A stretch of 64,000 nucleotides of DNA from Warburgia ugandensis (GCA_035236585.1 CP141135.1:4560001-4624000), one strand, 5' to 3'. Counted from the stretch's first letter, positions 23,135 through 35,640 are shown. Program-made: numbers and translations. Notes: generated by a model from the letters alone, not told the origin.

Positions 23135-25244
23135 TGTTGATGTTTAACCGCAAATGCACAGGCTATTGCAGTGTAGTTTATGCAAGTACGGGTCGATCCC
23201 ACGAGGACTTAATTTAAAAAGTAGGAATTTCAATAAAATTTAATTATGTAAAATTAAAAAGAAATCACTCAAAATTACTAAAATTATTGAAATGAGAATC
23301 AATGTTCAGATCTAATCAACTTCTCAAAAATACAAAATTTTCAGTTCCTAAAGAAAACAAACAAAATCAAATAATGAGAAAAAACTACTTTCCTAGATCA
23401 AACACTATCAAAATATTCAATTCTGATGTCCTGAGAGATGATCAGCCTTCATATTTGTCTTCATCACATCTTTGATTAGTGATCCACCGGTCAGATCAGA
23501 TTTGTCAGATCCATCAAAATGGTCAAGATTTGGGCTAAATTATAATTTCAAGATTTGGACGGTTCAGATTGATTTATGGATTTCAGATAGAAGATCAGAA
23601 ACATTGATTATATCTAGGGACTTCCTAATAATGACTCTGTAAAATTAATTTGAAATATGAGAAGAAACGAATGAGAAATTTGTGATTCTTGGTTGATTAA
23701 GGCTTAATCCGTTGATGGGTTAGTCCCTAATTAATCTGTCTGGAATTAGTCTGTTCCTAGATAATATAACAAGAATAAAACAAAACCAGAATAGTACGGG
23801 ACACAGATGGAATTAAACTGGGGACACAGATGAAAATCACAGAAAAGAACAGAAATGCAATTTCTTTTAAAGAGAAGGGGCAAAATTGGAATTTTGGTTA
23901 AAATCGGGTTTTAAAGAAAAAAACCAGATGAACACCCGATGAAGAAGGTGGGGAAGGAGGAGAAGGGAGAAGAAGAGAGGAGGAAGGAGGAGAGGGGAAG
24001 GATAGGAACGCGGGAGGACAAACCCATTTCGGGTTTTCGTTCTTGGACCATCCGGCGATGTAGAGACGCCGGAGGAGAAGGGATTGGCGTGCGATCCGAT
24101 GAAGCACCAAGAGAGAAGAGGGTGGAGCAGAGAAAGGGTGCGTTGAAGAGAGACGAAGAGAAATAGGGAGAGTGCAGTTTTGAGAGATAGATACGAGAAA
24201 AAGGAGAAGAGTTGGGTTGAAGTGAAAAAGAGCGTGAGGAAGAGAAGAATGCCGAGGTAAGGAGGAAGGTGAGAGAGAAGAACGAGGAAGAAAGAGATGG
24301 AAGGTACGATGGAGGGTGGAGGGATTCCTGGTGAAGCTGGCAAAAGCAGTCGACTAGTGCTTGGCTGGGGGAGCTTGATGGTAGAGGCGAGTCGGGCAAG
24401 TGAGGATTGCTGGTGGAATAGAGGGTGGAAGTCTGGTGCGACTTGGTTTGTGCAATTGGATTTGGCCGGGCTTCTGTGGAGCAGCACACAGGTGAAGTAC
24501 TCACCAGTGATGGTGGTACTAGTATGACGCAGGTCTGGGCTTTGGAGCAAGCCGAGCAATGTAAGACAAAGGTTGGAGAGAGAGGCAGTGAAGAGATTGG
24601 GGGTGGAAAGAACAGATAGAGGAGGAGGAGATCGAGAGGGAGAGGGAGAGAGACGTGAAAGAGAGAACGGAGAAGAGGTAGGTGGTGAGAACGGAGAGAG
24701 GAGAGGAAGATAATGGGAAGAGGGGGAGAGAAGAGGCAGAACGTGAGAATGAGGAAGAGAAAAAGAGAGAAGAAAAAAGGCAGAAAAATAAGGAGGGAAA
24801 GAGAAAGGAAAGGAAAATAAAGGAAAAAGGAAAAAAGGAAAAGAGAGAAGTGGGAAAAGAGAGTGGGGGAGGGGTTTCCTTTTTGTCCATAATTTTCAAT
24901 TGAGCTCCTTTATTGTTTAGGAAATTATTCCATCCATCTTCATGGGTGATTTGATCCATCCAGTGCACTTTAAGATGTTCTACACCGTTAACTTTTAATC
25001 ATATCCATCAACGCCTCTTTTGGTTAATCTGTAAAAGAAAAGACTAAATCAGATCATCTAAACCATATATTAATCATCTAATGAGCTCTAATGATCATCT
25101 GACCATTGATTTTGAAAAATTAAGATTTGGATGGTCAATTGATGTTAAATTCAAAATCAAGCTAAGTTTTGTAAAATTAAATTGTTAGATGATCTAATTG
25201 AATGCTACATTATGGGTATTTTGACCAAAATTGAATGCTTAATA
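23135..25244 (-). mobile_element. Reverse-oriented family A LTR
   Basis: The left end TGTTGATGTTTAACCGCAAATGCAC is a diverged reverse complement of the family A right end, and 'gggtcgatcccacgaggac' is its 'gtggaatcgaccc' segment. The right end 'gaatgcttaata' corresponds to 'aaacactcaaca' with C-to-T type changes. Flanks are atttt and gtttt, a probable mutated 5-bp target duplication, and the empty site is seen at 17475 in unit 2. The interior (23930-24890) is extremely purine-rich. The many open frames there, including 23867-24559 and 24519-24968 on the minus strand, are Ser/Pro/Leu-rich composition artefacts. Confidence 0.7.
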
Positions 25245-25570
25245 GTTTTCTCAATTGATTACATGTTTGTAACTCTACCAATATTAATTGTCTATTTATT
25301 TCCAACCATTAGATTGTCATCTAATGGTTCAAATATGTAGCTCTTCTCTATTGATCTCATTTATTTCATAACCTTTGGAATCATGTCAACATGTAAAATT
25401 AATAATTAATTAACATAAAACATGATTTTGTACTTAAAAATTGTCAGGAAGGTAACTTGAAGTCTAGACTTGACCTTGACAAGCTATACTTTGGACCACT
25501 TAGCTGCAATTAGCTTAGGTCATCAAGTCTTACTAAATTAAAATTTTATTATCATTTATATTCTAATTGC

Positions 25571-26314
25571 TTGGAGTTAGTAGACACGATAAAACGTAGG
25601 AGAGTCAACATCGCTTGTATCCAAGAAACCAAGTGGAAAGGGGCTAAAGCTAGAGAAATAGATGGGTATAAATTATGGTACGTAGGAAAGGAAAATAATA
25701 GAAATGGCGTAGGAATAATAGTGGATAAGGAATTAAAGGATAAAGTTGTGGACGTTAAAAGAATCAGTGATAGAATAATAATAATAAAAATGATTCTAGG
25801 AGAGCAGATTATAAATATTATAAGTGCATATGCACCACAAGTAGGGCTACAAGATATAATTAAGAGACAGTTTTGGGAAGAGATGGAGGGAGTCATGCAA
25901 GAAATTCCCAACAACGAGGGAATATTTATAGGAGCAGACTTAAATGGCCATGTAGGAAAAGATAAGGAAGGATATGATAGAATACACGGAGGGTATGGTA
26001 TAGGTGAACGAAACGAGATGGGGGAGAATATCCTCGATTTTGCTTTGTCATATAACCTTTATCCATTGCGAAATACACTCTTTAAGAAGAGGGATGAACA
26101 CTTAATAACCTTTAAAAGTGGACTTCATAAAAGCCAAATAGACTTTTTTCTACTTAGGAATAATGAACGATCTATATGTAAGGATTGTAAGGTGATACCC
26201 GGTGAGAGTTTAACCTCACAACATAGGCTAATGGTTATGGATATTCATATCAAAAGATGGAGTAAAAAGAAGCCGAACTTAATACACATCCAAAAACTAA
26301 GTGGTGGAACTTAA
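25571..26314 (+). pseudogene. RTE endonuclease (APE-type), truncated
   Basis: This is the longest intact piece of LINE 1, about 247 codons. It shows the motifs of an apurinic-type endonuclease: CIQETKW (metal-binding Glu), a 'ISAYAPQ' block, 'FIGADLNGHVG' (catalytic Asp-x-Asn) and near the end 'TSQHRLMVMD', where the usual S-D-H has become S-Q-H. The N-terminal strand with its conserved Asn is missing. The S-D-H change would remove a catalytic Asp. Both the truncation and this change make it non-functional. Confidence 0.85.
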
Positions 26315-26869
26315 AAGGAGAGAAAATAACCTCATTCAAAAATAAGTTGATGGTAGAAGGAAATTGGAATTATGAAAGCAGTAAATACCATGTGGACTAA
26401 TATGGTGAGTCCATTAAGAAAGTGGCAAAAGATGTCTTAGGAGTATCTAAAGGTAAAAGGCTATTAACAAAGGAAACATGGTGGTGGAATGAAAGCAGGT
26501 GCAAAAGCTATTAAAGAAAAAGCGAATGCATTTTAAAGCATGGCGAGAAGATTAGAAATAATGAAAACTATGAACAATATAAGAATGCTAAAAACGTTGC
26601 TAAGAGAATAGTAAGTGAGGCTAAACTTAAAGCATATGATGAGCTCTACATAATAGACTAGGAACAAGAGAAGGTGAGAAAGATGTGTTTAAACTTGCAA
26701 AGGTAAGAGAACGAAAGTAAGGACTTAGAGCATGTTAGGTGCATTAGAAGCGATGATCAAAGGGTATTAGTCAAAAGTATTTGAGATCAAACAAAGGTGG
26801 GAAATCTACTTCCAAAAATTATTAAATGACAATGGCCCACGAGAATAGAGGAATTGAAAATACTATAAA

Positions 26870-28380
26870 TCTAAATAACCTTGGATATTATAGATATGAA
26901 CGTAGGATTAAAATGCTTGAAGTAAAAGAGGCCTTGAGAAAGATGAAATCAGGAAAGGCCATGGGGCTGATGGTATACCAATAGAGGTTTGGAACCATAT
27001 GGGAGATATTGGGGTAGTTTGGTTAACCAAGTTGTTTAACAAGATTATAAAATCAAAGAAAATGCACGATGAGTGGAGGAAAAGCTCTATTGTACCAATC
27101 TATAAGAATAAAGGAGACATTAATTTGCACTAATTATCGAGGGATCAAACTTATGAGCCACACCATGAAACTTTTTGAAAGAGTCATTGAGAAGAGGCTA
27201 CGACATGAAACAAGTGTATCGGAGAATCGGTTTGGTTTCATGCACGGGAGGTCTACCATGGAAGCTATTTTCTTACTAAGACAATTAGTAGAGAAATATA
27301 GGGAGAGGAGAAAGACCTACACATGGTCTTTATTGACTTAGAGAAGGCTTATGATAGAGTCCACTAGAGAGTTAATATGGAGGGTGTTAGGTGTTAAAGG
27401 GGTTTCTCGGGGTATATAGACATAATTAAAGATATGTATGAGGGAGCGATATAAATGTTAAGACCACTAGTGGCGTGGATTTGGTGATTTTCTGTCCTTT
27501 GTCGGATTGCACCAAGGATCGGCATTAAGTCCATACCTTTTCACATTAGTTATGGATGAGTTAACAAAACATACGCATGAGGAGATTCCACAGTGGTGCA
27601 TGCTATTTGCGAACGATATAGTCCTACTTGATGAGACAAGGAGGGTGTCAACATAAAGCTAGAGCTATGGAGAGAAGCAATAGAATCGAAAGGATTTAAA
27701 ATTAGCCGAACTAAGACGAGAATATATGGAATGTAATTTTAGCAAGGAGAGTAGGAGTGGAGCACCGGTCAAGATTGATAACCAAGAGGTCCCCATGAGA
27801 GACCACTTAGATACTTAGGATCATTGATCCATGGGAGTGGAGAGATTGAGAGGGAGGTTACCCGTGAGAATCCAAGTGGGTTGGAACAAATGGAGATGTG
27901 CATCGGGGTTTTATGTGATCGGCGGGTGCCACTCAAACTAAAGGGAAAATTCTATAGGATGGTATAAGGCCGGCCATGCTCTATGGATCGAGTGTTGGGC
28001 GGTTAAGGAACATCATACTCTCATAAATTTGAGTGTTGCGAGAAATGAGGATGTTGAGATGGATGAGTGGTAAGACAAGAAAGGATAGAATTAGAAATGA
28101 AAATATTAGAAGAAATTTAGGGATAGCACCAATAGGTAACAAGATGAGGGAGATTAGACTTAGATGGTTTGGACATGTTCAAAGGAGGCCAACAACGGCA
28201 CCAGTTAGAAGGAGTGAGGCAATACAAGTTGAAGGTTCTAAAAGGGCAAGGGGAAGGCCCAAAAGAACGTGGATAGAAGTGGTGAGGAAAGATTTAAAAA
28301 CTTTGGGACTAAATGAAGCCATGGTATTTAATAGAGTGGAATGGAGGAATAAGATTCATGTGGCCGACCCCTAATTGGGA
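26870..28380 (+). pseudogene. RTE reverse transcriptase and C-terminal region, broken
   Basis: Recognisable blocks are 'WRKSSIVPIYKNKGD' in degraded form near 27070, 'KLMSHTMKLFERVIEKRLR', 'RFGFMHGRSTMEAIFLLRQL', a 'DLEKAYDRV' block, '[12 protein letters not shown]' and '[14 protein letters not shown]', in three frames. The catalytic FADD box reads FAND, with Asn for the first Asp (codon 27612-27614). The last intact part, 28033-28374, carries the 'LRWFGHVQRRP' and 'GRPKRTWIEVVRKDL' blocks typical of plant RTE C-termini. Confidence 0.85.
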
Positions 28381-28411
28381 TAAGGTCTTGATGATGATGA
28401 TGATGATGATG

Positions 28412-28912
28412 ATTTATATTCTAATTGCACACAATTTATTTAATTAGTTATAACTAAGAAAAATTATTTAGGCTTTATTTTGACTAAATTTTATGTCATA
28501 ATAGTCCACAATTGACTTAAAAATTTTCATAATTTATAAATATAATATTTCTTTATTTCTCAAAATTGTGGGCCATTACAATAAGAGTTGATTTCAATGT
28601 GTTTTGTTCCCTCACAAGGCCTTGACCTTGACAAGCTATACTTTGGACCACTTAGCTGCAATTAGCTTAGGTCGACAAGTTTTACTAAATTAAAGTTTTA
28701 TTATCATTTATATTCTAACTACACACAATTTATTTAATGAGTTATAACTAAGAAAAATTATTTAGGCTTTACTTTAACTCATTTTTATGCCATAATAGTT
28801 CACAATTGACTTTAAAATTTTCATAATTTATAAATATAATATTTCTTTATTTCTCAGAAATGTAGGTCATTACAATAAGAGTTGATTTCAATGTGTTTTG
28901 TTCCCTCGTGAA
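28412..28912. repeat. Local tandem duplication around the LINE 1 site
   Basis: The sequence from 'cttgaccttgacaagctat' through the A/T-rich copia remnant to 'gatttcaatgtgttttgtt' occurs twice in a row. The first copy is 25467-25553 continued at 28429-28611, and the second is 28620-28908. LINE 1 landed in the first copy. Units 1 and 2 have only one copy here. Confidence 0.8.
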
Positions 28913-29183
28913 AGACTGCATTATGCGTAATATGAATGACACTTTTGTTATTACAATAAAGGTGAGTGGGCTGAGATTGTAGGATAACAAAATTTGAATG
29001 TAATCGATGGAGCCAAAGTATCTCACAAGTAATATTAGTAAGGGTACAATATTCTGATTCCGTACTTGATCTAGACACAATATCTTGCTTCTTACTTTTC
29101 CAAGAGATTAAAGAATCTCCTAGAAAGAGAAGATATCCCAGTAGTGGATTTTTTATTTGTGATATTGCTTCCCTAGTCAGCAT
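28854..29183 (-). pseudogene. Ty1/copia RNase H fragment (unit 3 copy)
   Basis: This is the unit 3 copy of the fragment at 5712-6146 and is closer to the functional consensus in parts ('FLGDSLISWKSKKQDIVSRSSTESEY'-like, with R-S-S-T-E-S-E-Y intact). It then has YCNNKSVIHI and HEGTKHIEI. It is split into two frames, so it is dead. Confidence 0.8.
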
Positions 29184-30436
29184 TAGAATATACTCTAAGG
29201 ATCGAAGCTAATGAAGAGGAGAGAAGAAGGCTTCTGTGAGAAGTCACATGAAGATAGAGAATAATCCATAAAATAATGGCATAGTGATCAGTACGTGGAG
29301 TAGACATAAATTGAGATACTATTTGAACAACATGAGCTATATTTGGTCAAGTGATAATGAGATATGTGATCAATGACCTATACATAGATTTTATGCTATA
29401 TTTTTTTACTGTGCCAATGTGTTGGTTTCATGCATGCAAAGTAGGGCCGCAGATCTTACATTGAGTGAGACGAAATGCATTGATTTCTCTTTACATGGTA
29501 TGCAAGGAGGGCCCACACATTGGTCTATGTTTTATCTTATCAATTTTGGCCCACAAGTTCCACTTGAACTTGGCCAACATGCTCAATTTTATTTCAAAAT
29601 ATTTGAGCATTAATTAGAATTTAATAATATTATTCTGTTTTTAGATCATCACTCTATGTCAGCATTATTATCATCAAGACCTCATTCTGATTAGGGGTCG
29701 GTCACATGAATCTTGTTCCTCCATCACTCTATATCATGGAACCAAATTGCAGCTATTATATCTCATATTTTGGCTGATATATAGACCATCATTAGGTAGC
29801 CCTCCTATTTTGTTCTATGCTCATGTTACTCCGTCTCATTCCATCTATTTCCATCTGAACCAAAACTCTCCCATCATATCAAGCTATCAAACTGTATAAC
29901 ACCCCATCTGAAGTCATCACTATCACATGAGAACTCATTCTATCTTACTCCATCTCAAGATCCACTAACACCCTAAAAATGATTGAATAAAGAAATCAAA
30001 TTTGCCAGTTTTTCTCTTAGCAGATTCTTCTTATCTCGGAGGAGGTGTCCTACTTATTGGCCACTCTCGGTCTCTCTCCCCCCATTCCTACAGATTGCTG
30101 GACATGATCAATAACAGGAAACACAGTAAATATCATTATCTGAAAAACATGGGCTTACATTTCCACCAAGAGCTTAGAAAGACGCCCATGGTTTCTCAGA
30201 AATTACAAACATTCTCCATCAGTCTAATTACTACTACACGGACAGCTTATAAACTTAAGCAACCAGATAACAAGAAGCATACTCCATCAGTGTAATTACT
30301 ACCCCATGGATAGCTTATTAACCTAAGCAATAAGCAACCAGAAAACAAGAAGCATACTCCATCGGTGTAATCACTACCCCATGGGTAGCTTATTAACTTG
30401 AGCAACTAGCTAACGACAACATGGTGGCCTGCTGCC

Positions 30437-30733
30437 TCATGGTTTGTTGGCCTGATCATCTTCCACCTGAGGATGGCCGGGATGGTGACTGAACTTTGGA
30501 TGTTTCTTAAATGGAGGCTTGTGCAATGAGGATGGCTTCTCAAATGTAGGTTTGCCCTCTGGGGCTGGCTCCTCAGATAGTGTAGGCGGGCAGTGGTGGT
30601 GAGAGCAGTGGTGGTCGTGGTGGTGGTGGTCGGGTAGCGTCTCAGGTGACGTGAAGCCATAGTCAGCTTCGGAGGCAACGGCCAAGGCCAGGATTACAAG
30701 GAGAAACACTAACAAGTGTGAGAAGGATGCCAT
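30437..30733 (-). CDS. Small secreted His/Pro-rich protein, copy 3 (98 aa)
   Basis: The layout is the same as copy 2: signal peptide 1-20, His/Cys cluster (HHHHDHHCSHHHC) and Pro/Lys/His-rich tail ending QANKP. The changes are single residues: Tyr for Ser at 25, Thr-Leu for Lys-Thr before the cluster, Asp for a His, and Gly for Asp in the acidic part. Changes cluster just after the signal peptide and in the His run, while the C-terminal 40 residues are identical in all three copies. TATA box and G-box are kept at the same spacing. About 28 bases are deleted just upstream of the G-box compared with copy 2. Function unknown. Confidence 0.75.
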   Translation of the reverse strand: MASFSHLLVFLLVILALAVASEADYGFTSPETLPDHHHHDHHCSHHHCPPTLSEEPAPEGKPTFEKPSSLHKPPFKKHPKFSHHPGHPQVEDDQANKP

Positions 30734-30772
30734 GATTGTTTTTGATGATAAAACACTGCATGGGAGCTGCCC

Positions 30773-30779
30773 TTTTATA
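30773..30779 (-). promoter_or_regulatory. TATA box of copy 3
   Basis: TATAAAA on the minus strand ends 40 bases upstream of the copy 3 start, exactly as in copy 2. A G-box CACGTG follows at 30806-30811. Confidence 0.75.
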
Positions 30780-31365
30780 GGGAAATTAGGCCTACCAAAA
30801 GAAGACACGTGTTAATGCAACTCTTAAATTGTATGGGCCCTGCATGTTTATAATTTGCCCAAGTTGCAACTAGATGCCGCTTCCCGCCAGCTTCCAGACT
30901 TTTCATTACATGCACAACCCATAAGTGTACCCTTATCTTTTCATTTTTTTCCCACTGGCTTCCAAAACTTGATTAAGTGGCATAAACGTCATGGGCCACA
31001 TCGTCGGGGATCCATTGTTCATTTGTGAGGAAAACTTCCCCGGTTAAACCACTCTCACCCTCTGTTTTCTCGGCATTCTTGATGGATTTAGATTGCTGCC
31101 TTCTGATTTTCTAATTGTTTTGTAATATATTTTTTATATATGTAACGCATTTTTCACGTTTGGAATGGTGGAAGATCGGCTCTAAGCCAAAATGGGATGC
31201 TTTCAAAACCATGTCCCCAGCCACATGATTGAGGCCATCCCACCGACACGAAGCAGTCAATCCAGGAGGTAGCCCAAGAGAGATACAGTGTGCCCTCGAG
31301 AAACTTTTGACGATCCGAGGCATCTAGCAGTTGCCTAAGTTTTGGATAAGAATAAAAAGGAAAGA

Positions 31366-31512
31366 TCCGGTGCACAAAACTCCTGCATATGTCGGGTCTG
31401 GGGAAGGGGCATACTACAATGGTCAAAAGTAGTCAGTCTTATCTTCTACTTTGTAAGAGGCTGTTTTTCTGCATTGAACCCATGACTTCAAGTTACATGA
31501 CGATGACGACAT
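31366..31512 (-). mobile_element. Au-like SINE, minus strand (unit 3)
   Basis: This is the unit 3 copy of the SINE at 8188-8330, with the same 'ggtgcacaaaactcctgca' tail and 'gaacccatgacttcaagt' head. Confidence 0.7.
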
Positions 31513-32744
31513 CTAACTGTAGCCTGTCTAGGTCTTTAATAAGAATGTGTAGTAATTTCACACTTTAGGCTACATGACTTGTCTCCATGTGAGCGGTCAA
31601 TGGCCTCCGATGCTGGCTCAATAATTAATCATTGGATGGTCCTACCCAAGATTTTCTGAGCTGTTTTGAGTACTTAAAATGACTATAGAAAGAACAGTAG
31701 GATCATCCGCAGTATGGGTCTAGTTCGAGGGAGGGAGGATTCCTTTCCCACCTCTTGCCTCTTCCTTCTCTTGGCTTAACAACCAATCAAGATATTGTAT
31801 AACTTTGCCTTCAGTAATCCTCCTGCCCATGACACTTGGATCTGCTTAATGATGGAGAGGGCTTGAAGCTGCAGGCTGGACAAAGATGGATTGAAGACCT
31901 CTATTTATTAAGGGGAGATTGATGGATTAAAAGAGAGAATCATTAATTATATTGAAAGGATAATGAATGACTTCAATGAATAGTCCATAAAATGAATAGT
32001 AAAACCGTCCGCAGTATGTGATTAGCACCAACGAACTTCCGAAGTACGTGACTTTTAGGAGAAGGCTTGTATGTGGAAACACCGTTAAGAACAGTGGTTT
32101 TAGATTATCAAAAAGATGACTGCAAAGGAGGGCGTGGAATTCAAAAGAGTTAGTTGCAAAAGGCGTCCAAATATCATTTCCCTAAAACAATCCACGCTTT
32201 CCTATTCCAAGTAAAAGGCAAAAAATTGCTAGGCTAAATGTTCAAGTCATGCCACTGATCACATCGGGGGAGGACTAACAAATAACTTTCTTAATGGAGT
32301 TAAAACTAGACGCCTAAAACCTAATATCTACACTTATCCAGAATGAGTTAATCCAGGTATTCAACCACAGACATGGCTAAGATGGTTCAATATGTTGGCA
32401 AGCAGAAACCTACTGTTTTTTGTTTACTCTAGCTTTTAATCATGAGGTGAGAGTTGCTTGACTTGTGGATTTGCTAGAAAAACTATAGATCCTTTGTTAG
32501 TCCTGTCATCATCATCATCATCAAAACCTTATGCCAATTAGGGGTCGGCCACATGAATCTTATTTCTCCATTCCACTCTATTAAATATCATGGTTTCATT
32601 TAGTCCCAAAGTTCTTAAATCTTTCCTCACTACTTCTATCCACGTTCTTTTGGGTCTTCCCCTTGCCCTTTTAGAACCTTCTACTTGTATTGCCTCACTC
32701 CTTCTAACTGGTGCCGTTGTTGGTCTCCTTTGGACATGTCCAAA

Positions 32745-33668
32745 CTATCTAAGTCTAATCTCCCTCATCTTATTACCTATAGGTGCTATTCCTAAATTTT
32801 CTCTAATATTTTCATTTCTAATTCTGTCCTTTCTTGTCTTACCACTCATCCATCTCAACATCCTCATTTCTGCAACGCTCATCTTATGAATATTATGTTC
32901 CTTAACTGGCCAACACTCTGATCCATAGAGCATGGCCGATCTTATAGCCATCCTATAGAATTTTTCTTTTAGTTTGAGTGGCACCCGCCGATAACATAAA
33001 ACTCCAGATGCACATCTCCATTTGTTCCAACCCGCTTGGATTCTCTGAGTAACCTCCCTCTCAATCTCTCCACTCTCGTGGATCAATAATCCTAAGTACC
33101 GAAAAAAGTCTTTCACGGGGACTTCTTGGTTATCAATCTTGACTGGTGTTCCACTCCTACTCTCCTTGCTAAAATTACATTTCATATATTCTGTCTTAGT
33201 TCGGCTAATTTTAAATCCTTCATATTCTAATGCTTCTCTCCATAACTCTAGCTTTATGTTTACACCCTTCCTTGTCTCATCAAGTAAGACTATATCATTT
33301 ACAAATAGCATGCACCAGGGGATTTCCATGTGCAAATGTTTTGTTAACTCATCTATAACTAATGTGAAGAGGTATGGACTCAATGCCGATCTTTGGTGCA
33401 ATCCTACAATGACAGGAAAATCACCAGTCACGTTACTAGTGGTCTTAACATTTGTTACCGCTCCCTCATACATATCTTTAATTATGTCTATATATCCCTG
33501 AAAAACCCCCTTACCACCCAACACCCTCAATATTAACTCTCTAAGGACTCTATCATAAGCTTTCTTTAAATCAATAAAGACCATATGTAGGTCTTTCCTC
33601 CTCTCCCTATATTTCTCTACTAATTGTCTTAGCAAGAAAATAGCTTCCATGGTAGACCTCCCAGGCAT
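32745..33668 (-). pseudogene. RTE reverse transcriptase, catalytic part (LINE 2)
   Basis: This is an open stretch of about 307 codons with 'GRSTMEAIFLLRQLVEKY', 'FIDLKKAYDRV' (catalytic Asp), '[15 protein letters not shown]' (Gly changed to Arg in the Q-G-S-x-L-S-P box), '[14 protein letters not shown]' (FADD reduced to FVND), 'SRTKTEYMKC' and the 'LRWMSGKTRKDRIRNE' region. The N-terminal fingers are in the next frame (33687-34226). The changed catalytic box and frame breaks make it inactive. Confidence 0.85.
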
Positions 33669-33686
33669 GAAACCAAACTGATTCTC

Positions 33687-34226
33687 CTATACACTTGTTT
33701 CATGTCGTAGCCTCTTCTCAATCACTCTTTCAAAAAGTTTTATGGTGTGGCTCATAAGTTTGATCCATCGATAATTAGTGCAGCTCTGAATGTCACCTTT
33801 ATTCTTATAGATTGGTACAATAGAGCTTTTCCTCCACTCATTAGGCATTTTCTTTGATTTTATAATCTTATTAAATAACCTGGTCAACCAAACTACCCCA
33901 ATATCTCCCATATGCTTCCAAACCTCTATTGGTACACCATCAAGCCCTATGGCCTTTCTTGATTTTATCTTTTTCAAGGCTTCTTTTACTTCAAGTATTC
34001 TAATCCTACGTTCATATCTATAATATCCAATGTTATTTAGATTTATATTATTTTCAATCCCTATATTTTCAGAACCATTATCATTTAATAATTTTTGAAT
34101 GTATGTTTCCCACCTTTGTTTGATCTCATCTTCTTTGACTAATATCCTTTGATCATCGCTTCTAATACACCTAACATGATCTAAGTCCTTACCCTTCTGT
34201 TCTCTTACTTTTGCAAGTTTAAGCAC
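33687..34226 (-). pseudogene. RTE reverse transcriptase, N-terminal part (LINE 2)
   Basis: This 179-codon frame has 'ALKKIKSRKAIGLDGVPIEVWKHMG' (the K-A-x-G-x-D-G-[IV]-P block), 'NEWRKSSIVPIYKNKGDIQSC.NYR' and 'KLMSHTIKLFERVIEKRLR'. A stop after 'HETSV' and a short gap separate it from the catalytic part. Confidence 0.85.
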
Positions 34227-34736
34227 ATCTTTCTCACCTTCTCTTATTCCTAATTTATTATAGAGCTCATTATATGCTTTAAGTTTAGCCTCACTTACTA
34301 TTCTCTTAGCAGCGTTTTTAGTATTCTTATATTATTCATTGTTTTCATTATTTCTAATCTTCTGTCAAGCTTTAAAATGGATCTGTTTTTCTTTAATAAC
34401 TTTTTGTACTATTTCACTCCACCACCATGTTTCCTTTGCCAATAGCCTTTTACCTTTAGATACTCTTAAGACATCTATTGCCACTTTCTTAATGGACTCA
34501 ACCATATTAGTCCCCATGATATTTACCTCTATTTCATAGTTCTAATTTCCTTCTACCATCAACTTATTTTTGAATGAGGTTATTTTCTCTCCTTTTAAGT
34601 TCCACCACTTAGTTTTTGAATGTGTATTAAGTGCAATTCTTTTACTCCATCTTTTAATATGGATATCCATAACCATTAACTTATGTTGTGAGGTTAAACT
34701 CTCACTAGGTATCACCTTACAATCCTTGCATATGGA

Positions 34737-35348
34737 TCATTCATTATTCCTAAGTAGAAAAAAGTCTATTTGGCTTTTATGAAGTCCACTTTTAAAGGTT
34801 ATTAAGTGTTCATCCCTCTTCTTAAACAGTGTATTTGCAATGGATAGGTTATATGACAAAGCAAAATCGAGGATACTCTCCCCCATCTCATTTTGTTCAC
34901 CTATATCATACCCTCTGTGTATTCTATCATATCCTTCCTTATCTTTTTCTACATGGTCATTTAAGTCTGCTCCTATAAATATCCCCTCAGTTTTGGGAAT
35001 TTCTTGTATGACTCCTTCCATATCTTCCCAAAGCTGTCTCTTGATTATATCTTGTAACCCTACTTGTGGTGTGTATGCACTTATAACATTTATAATCTAC
35101 TTTCCTAGAACAAATTTTATTATTATTATTTTATCACTGATTCTTTTAATGTCCACAATTTTATCCTTTAATTTCTTATCCACTATTATTCCTACGCCAT
35201 TTTTGTTTTTTTCCTTTCCTACGTACCATAATTTATACCCATCTATTTCTCTAGCTTTAGTCTCTTTCCACTTGGTTTCTTGGATACAAGAGATGTTAAC
35301 TCTCCTACGTTTCATTGCGTCTACTAACTCCAAACTCTTACCTGTCAA
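34737..35348 (-). pseudogene. RTE endonuclease (LINE 2), two broken frames
   Basis: The frame 35097-35348 carries 'TGKSLELVDAMKRRRVNISCIQETKW' type sequence, which includes the catalytic Glu block and extends further to the N-terminus than LINE 1. The frame 34737-35021 carries 'FIGADLNDHVEKDKEGYD' and the 'KSGLHKSQIDFFLLR' block. A stop near 35097 separates them. Confidence 0.8.
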
Positions 35349-35445
35349 TATCCCTATATTTCATGTAGCGATGCAAATTTTATGTTCTAGAGATACCCTA
35401 TTTACTACCGCCTTTCTCAACCTCTATGGTATGAACCTATGTCTA

Positions 35446-35640
35446 CTTTTCACTGCACCTGGGTTTTGATGCAGCGCGTCACTTTTGAGGGGACGCTCTA
35501 GCAGCCCTTGCCCACTTTTTACTACACCCGAGATCCGATGTAGCGCGTCGCTCCTTGGAGAACTCTCTAGCAACCCTTGCCTATTTTTTACCGCACTCGG
35601 GATCCGATGCAGCGCATCGCTTATAGGGAACGCCCTAGCT
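35446..35640 (-). repeat. Three-copy tandem repeat in the RTE leader
   Basis: About 68 bases are repeated nearly three times. Each has 'gatccgatg(c/t)agcgc', a 'tcgct' or 'tcact' step, 'ctctagcaacccttgcc' or similar, and 'tttttac'. The repeats lie upstream of the endonuclease in the leader of LINE 2. Confidence 0.7.

Larger units (their letters stand above)
25571..28411 (+). mobile_element. RTE-clade LINE 1, 5'-truncated, with 17-bp target duplication
   Basis: An identical 17-bp sequence flanks the element (25554-25570 and 28412-28428). It ends in a (GAT)n tail, as RTE LINEs do with their short tandem-repeat tails. It starts abruptly inside the endonuclease domain, so it is 5'-truncated. The coding order is endonuclease (25571-26314), then a broken linker, reverse transcriptase (about 26900-27750) and a C-terminal region (28033-28374). 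Frameshifts and stops break the frame in the linker and reverse transcriptase, so this copy cannot move by itself. It sits in the copia-derived part of unit 3 and is absent from the other units, so it arrived after the duplication. Confidence 0.9.

Noticed and set aside
23867..24968. Long minus-strand open frames of 149-230 codons
   Set aside because: They lie in a purine-rich part of a reverse-oriented LTR and encode only Ser/Pro/Leu/Phe runs. Two overlapping frames are equally open, as expected from composition.
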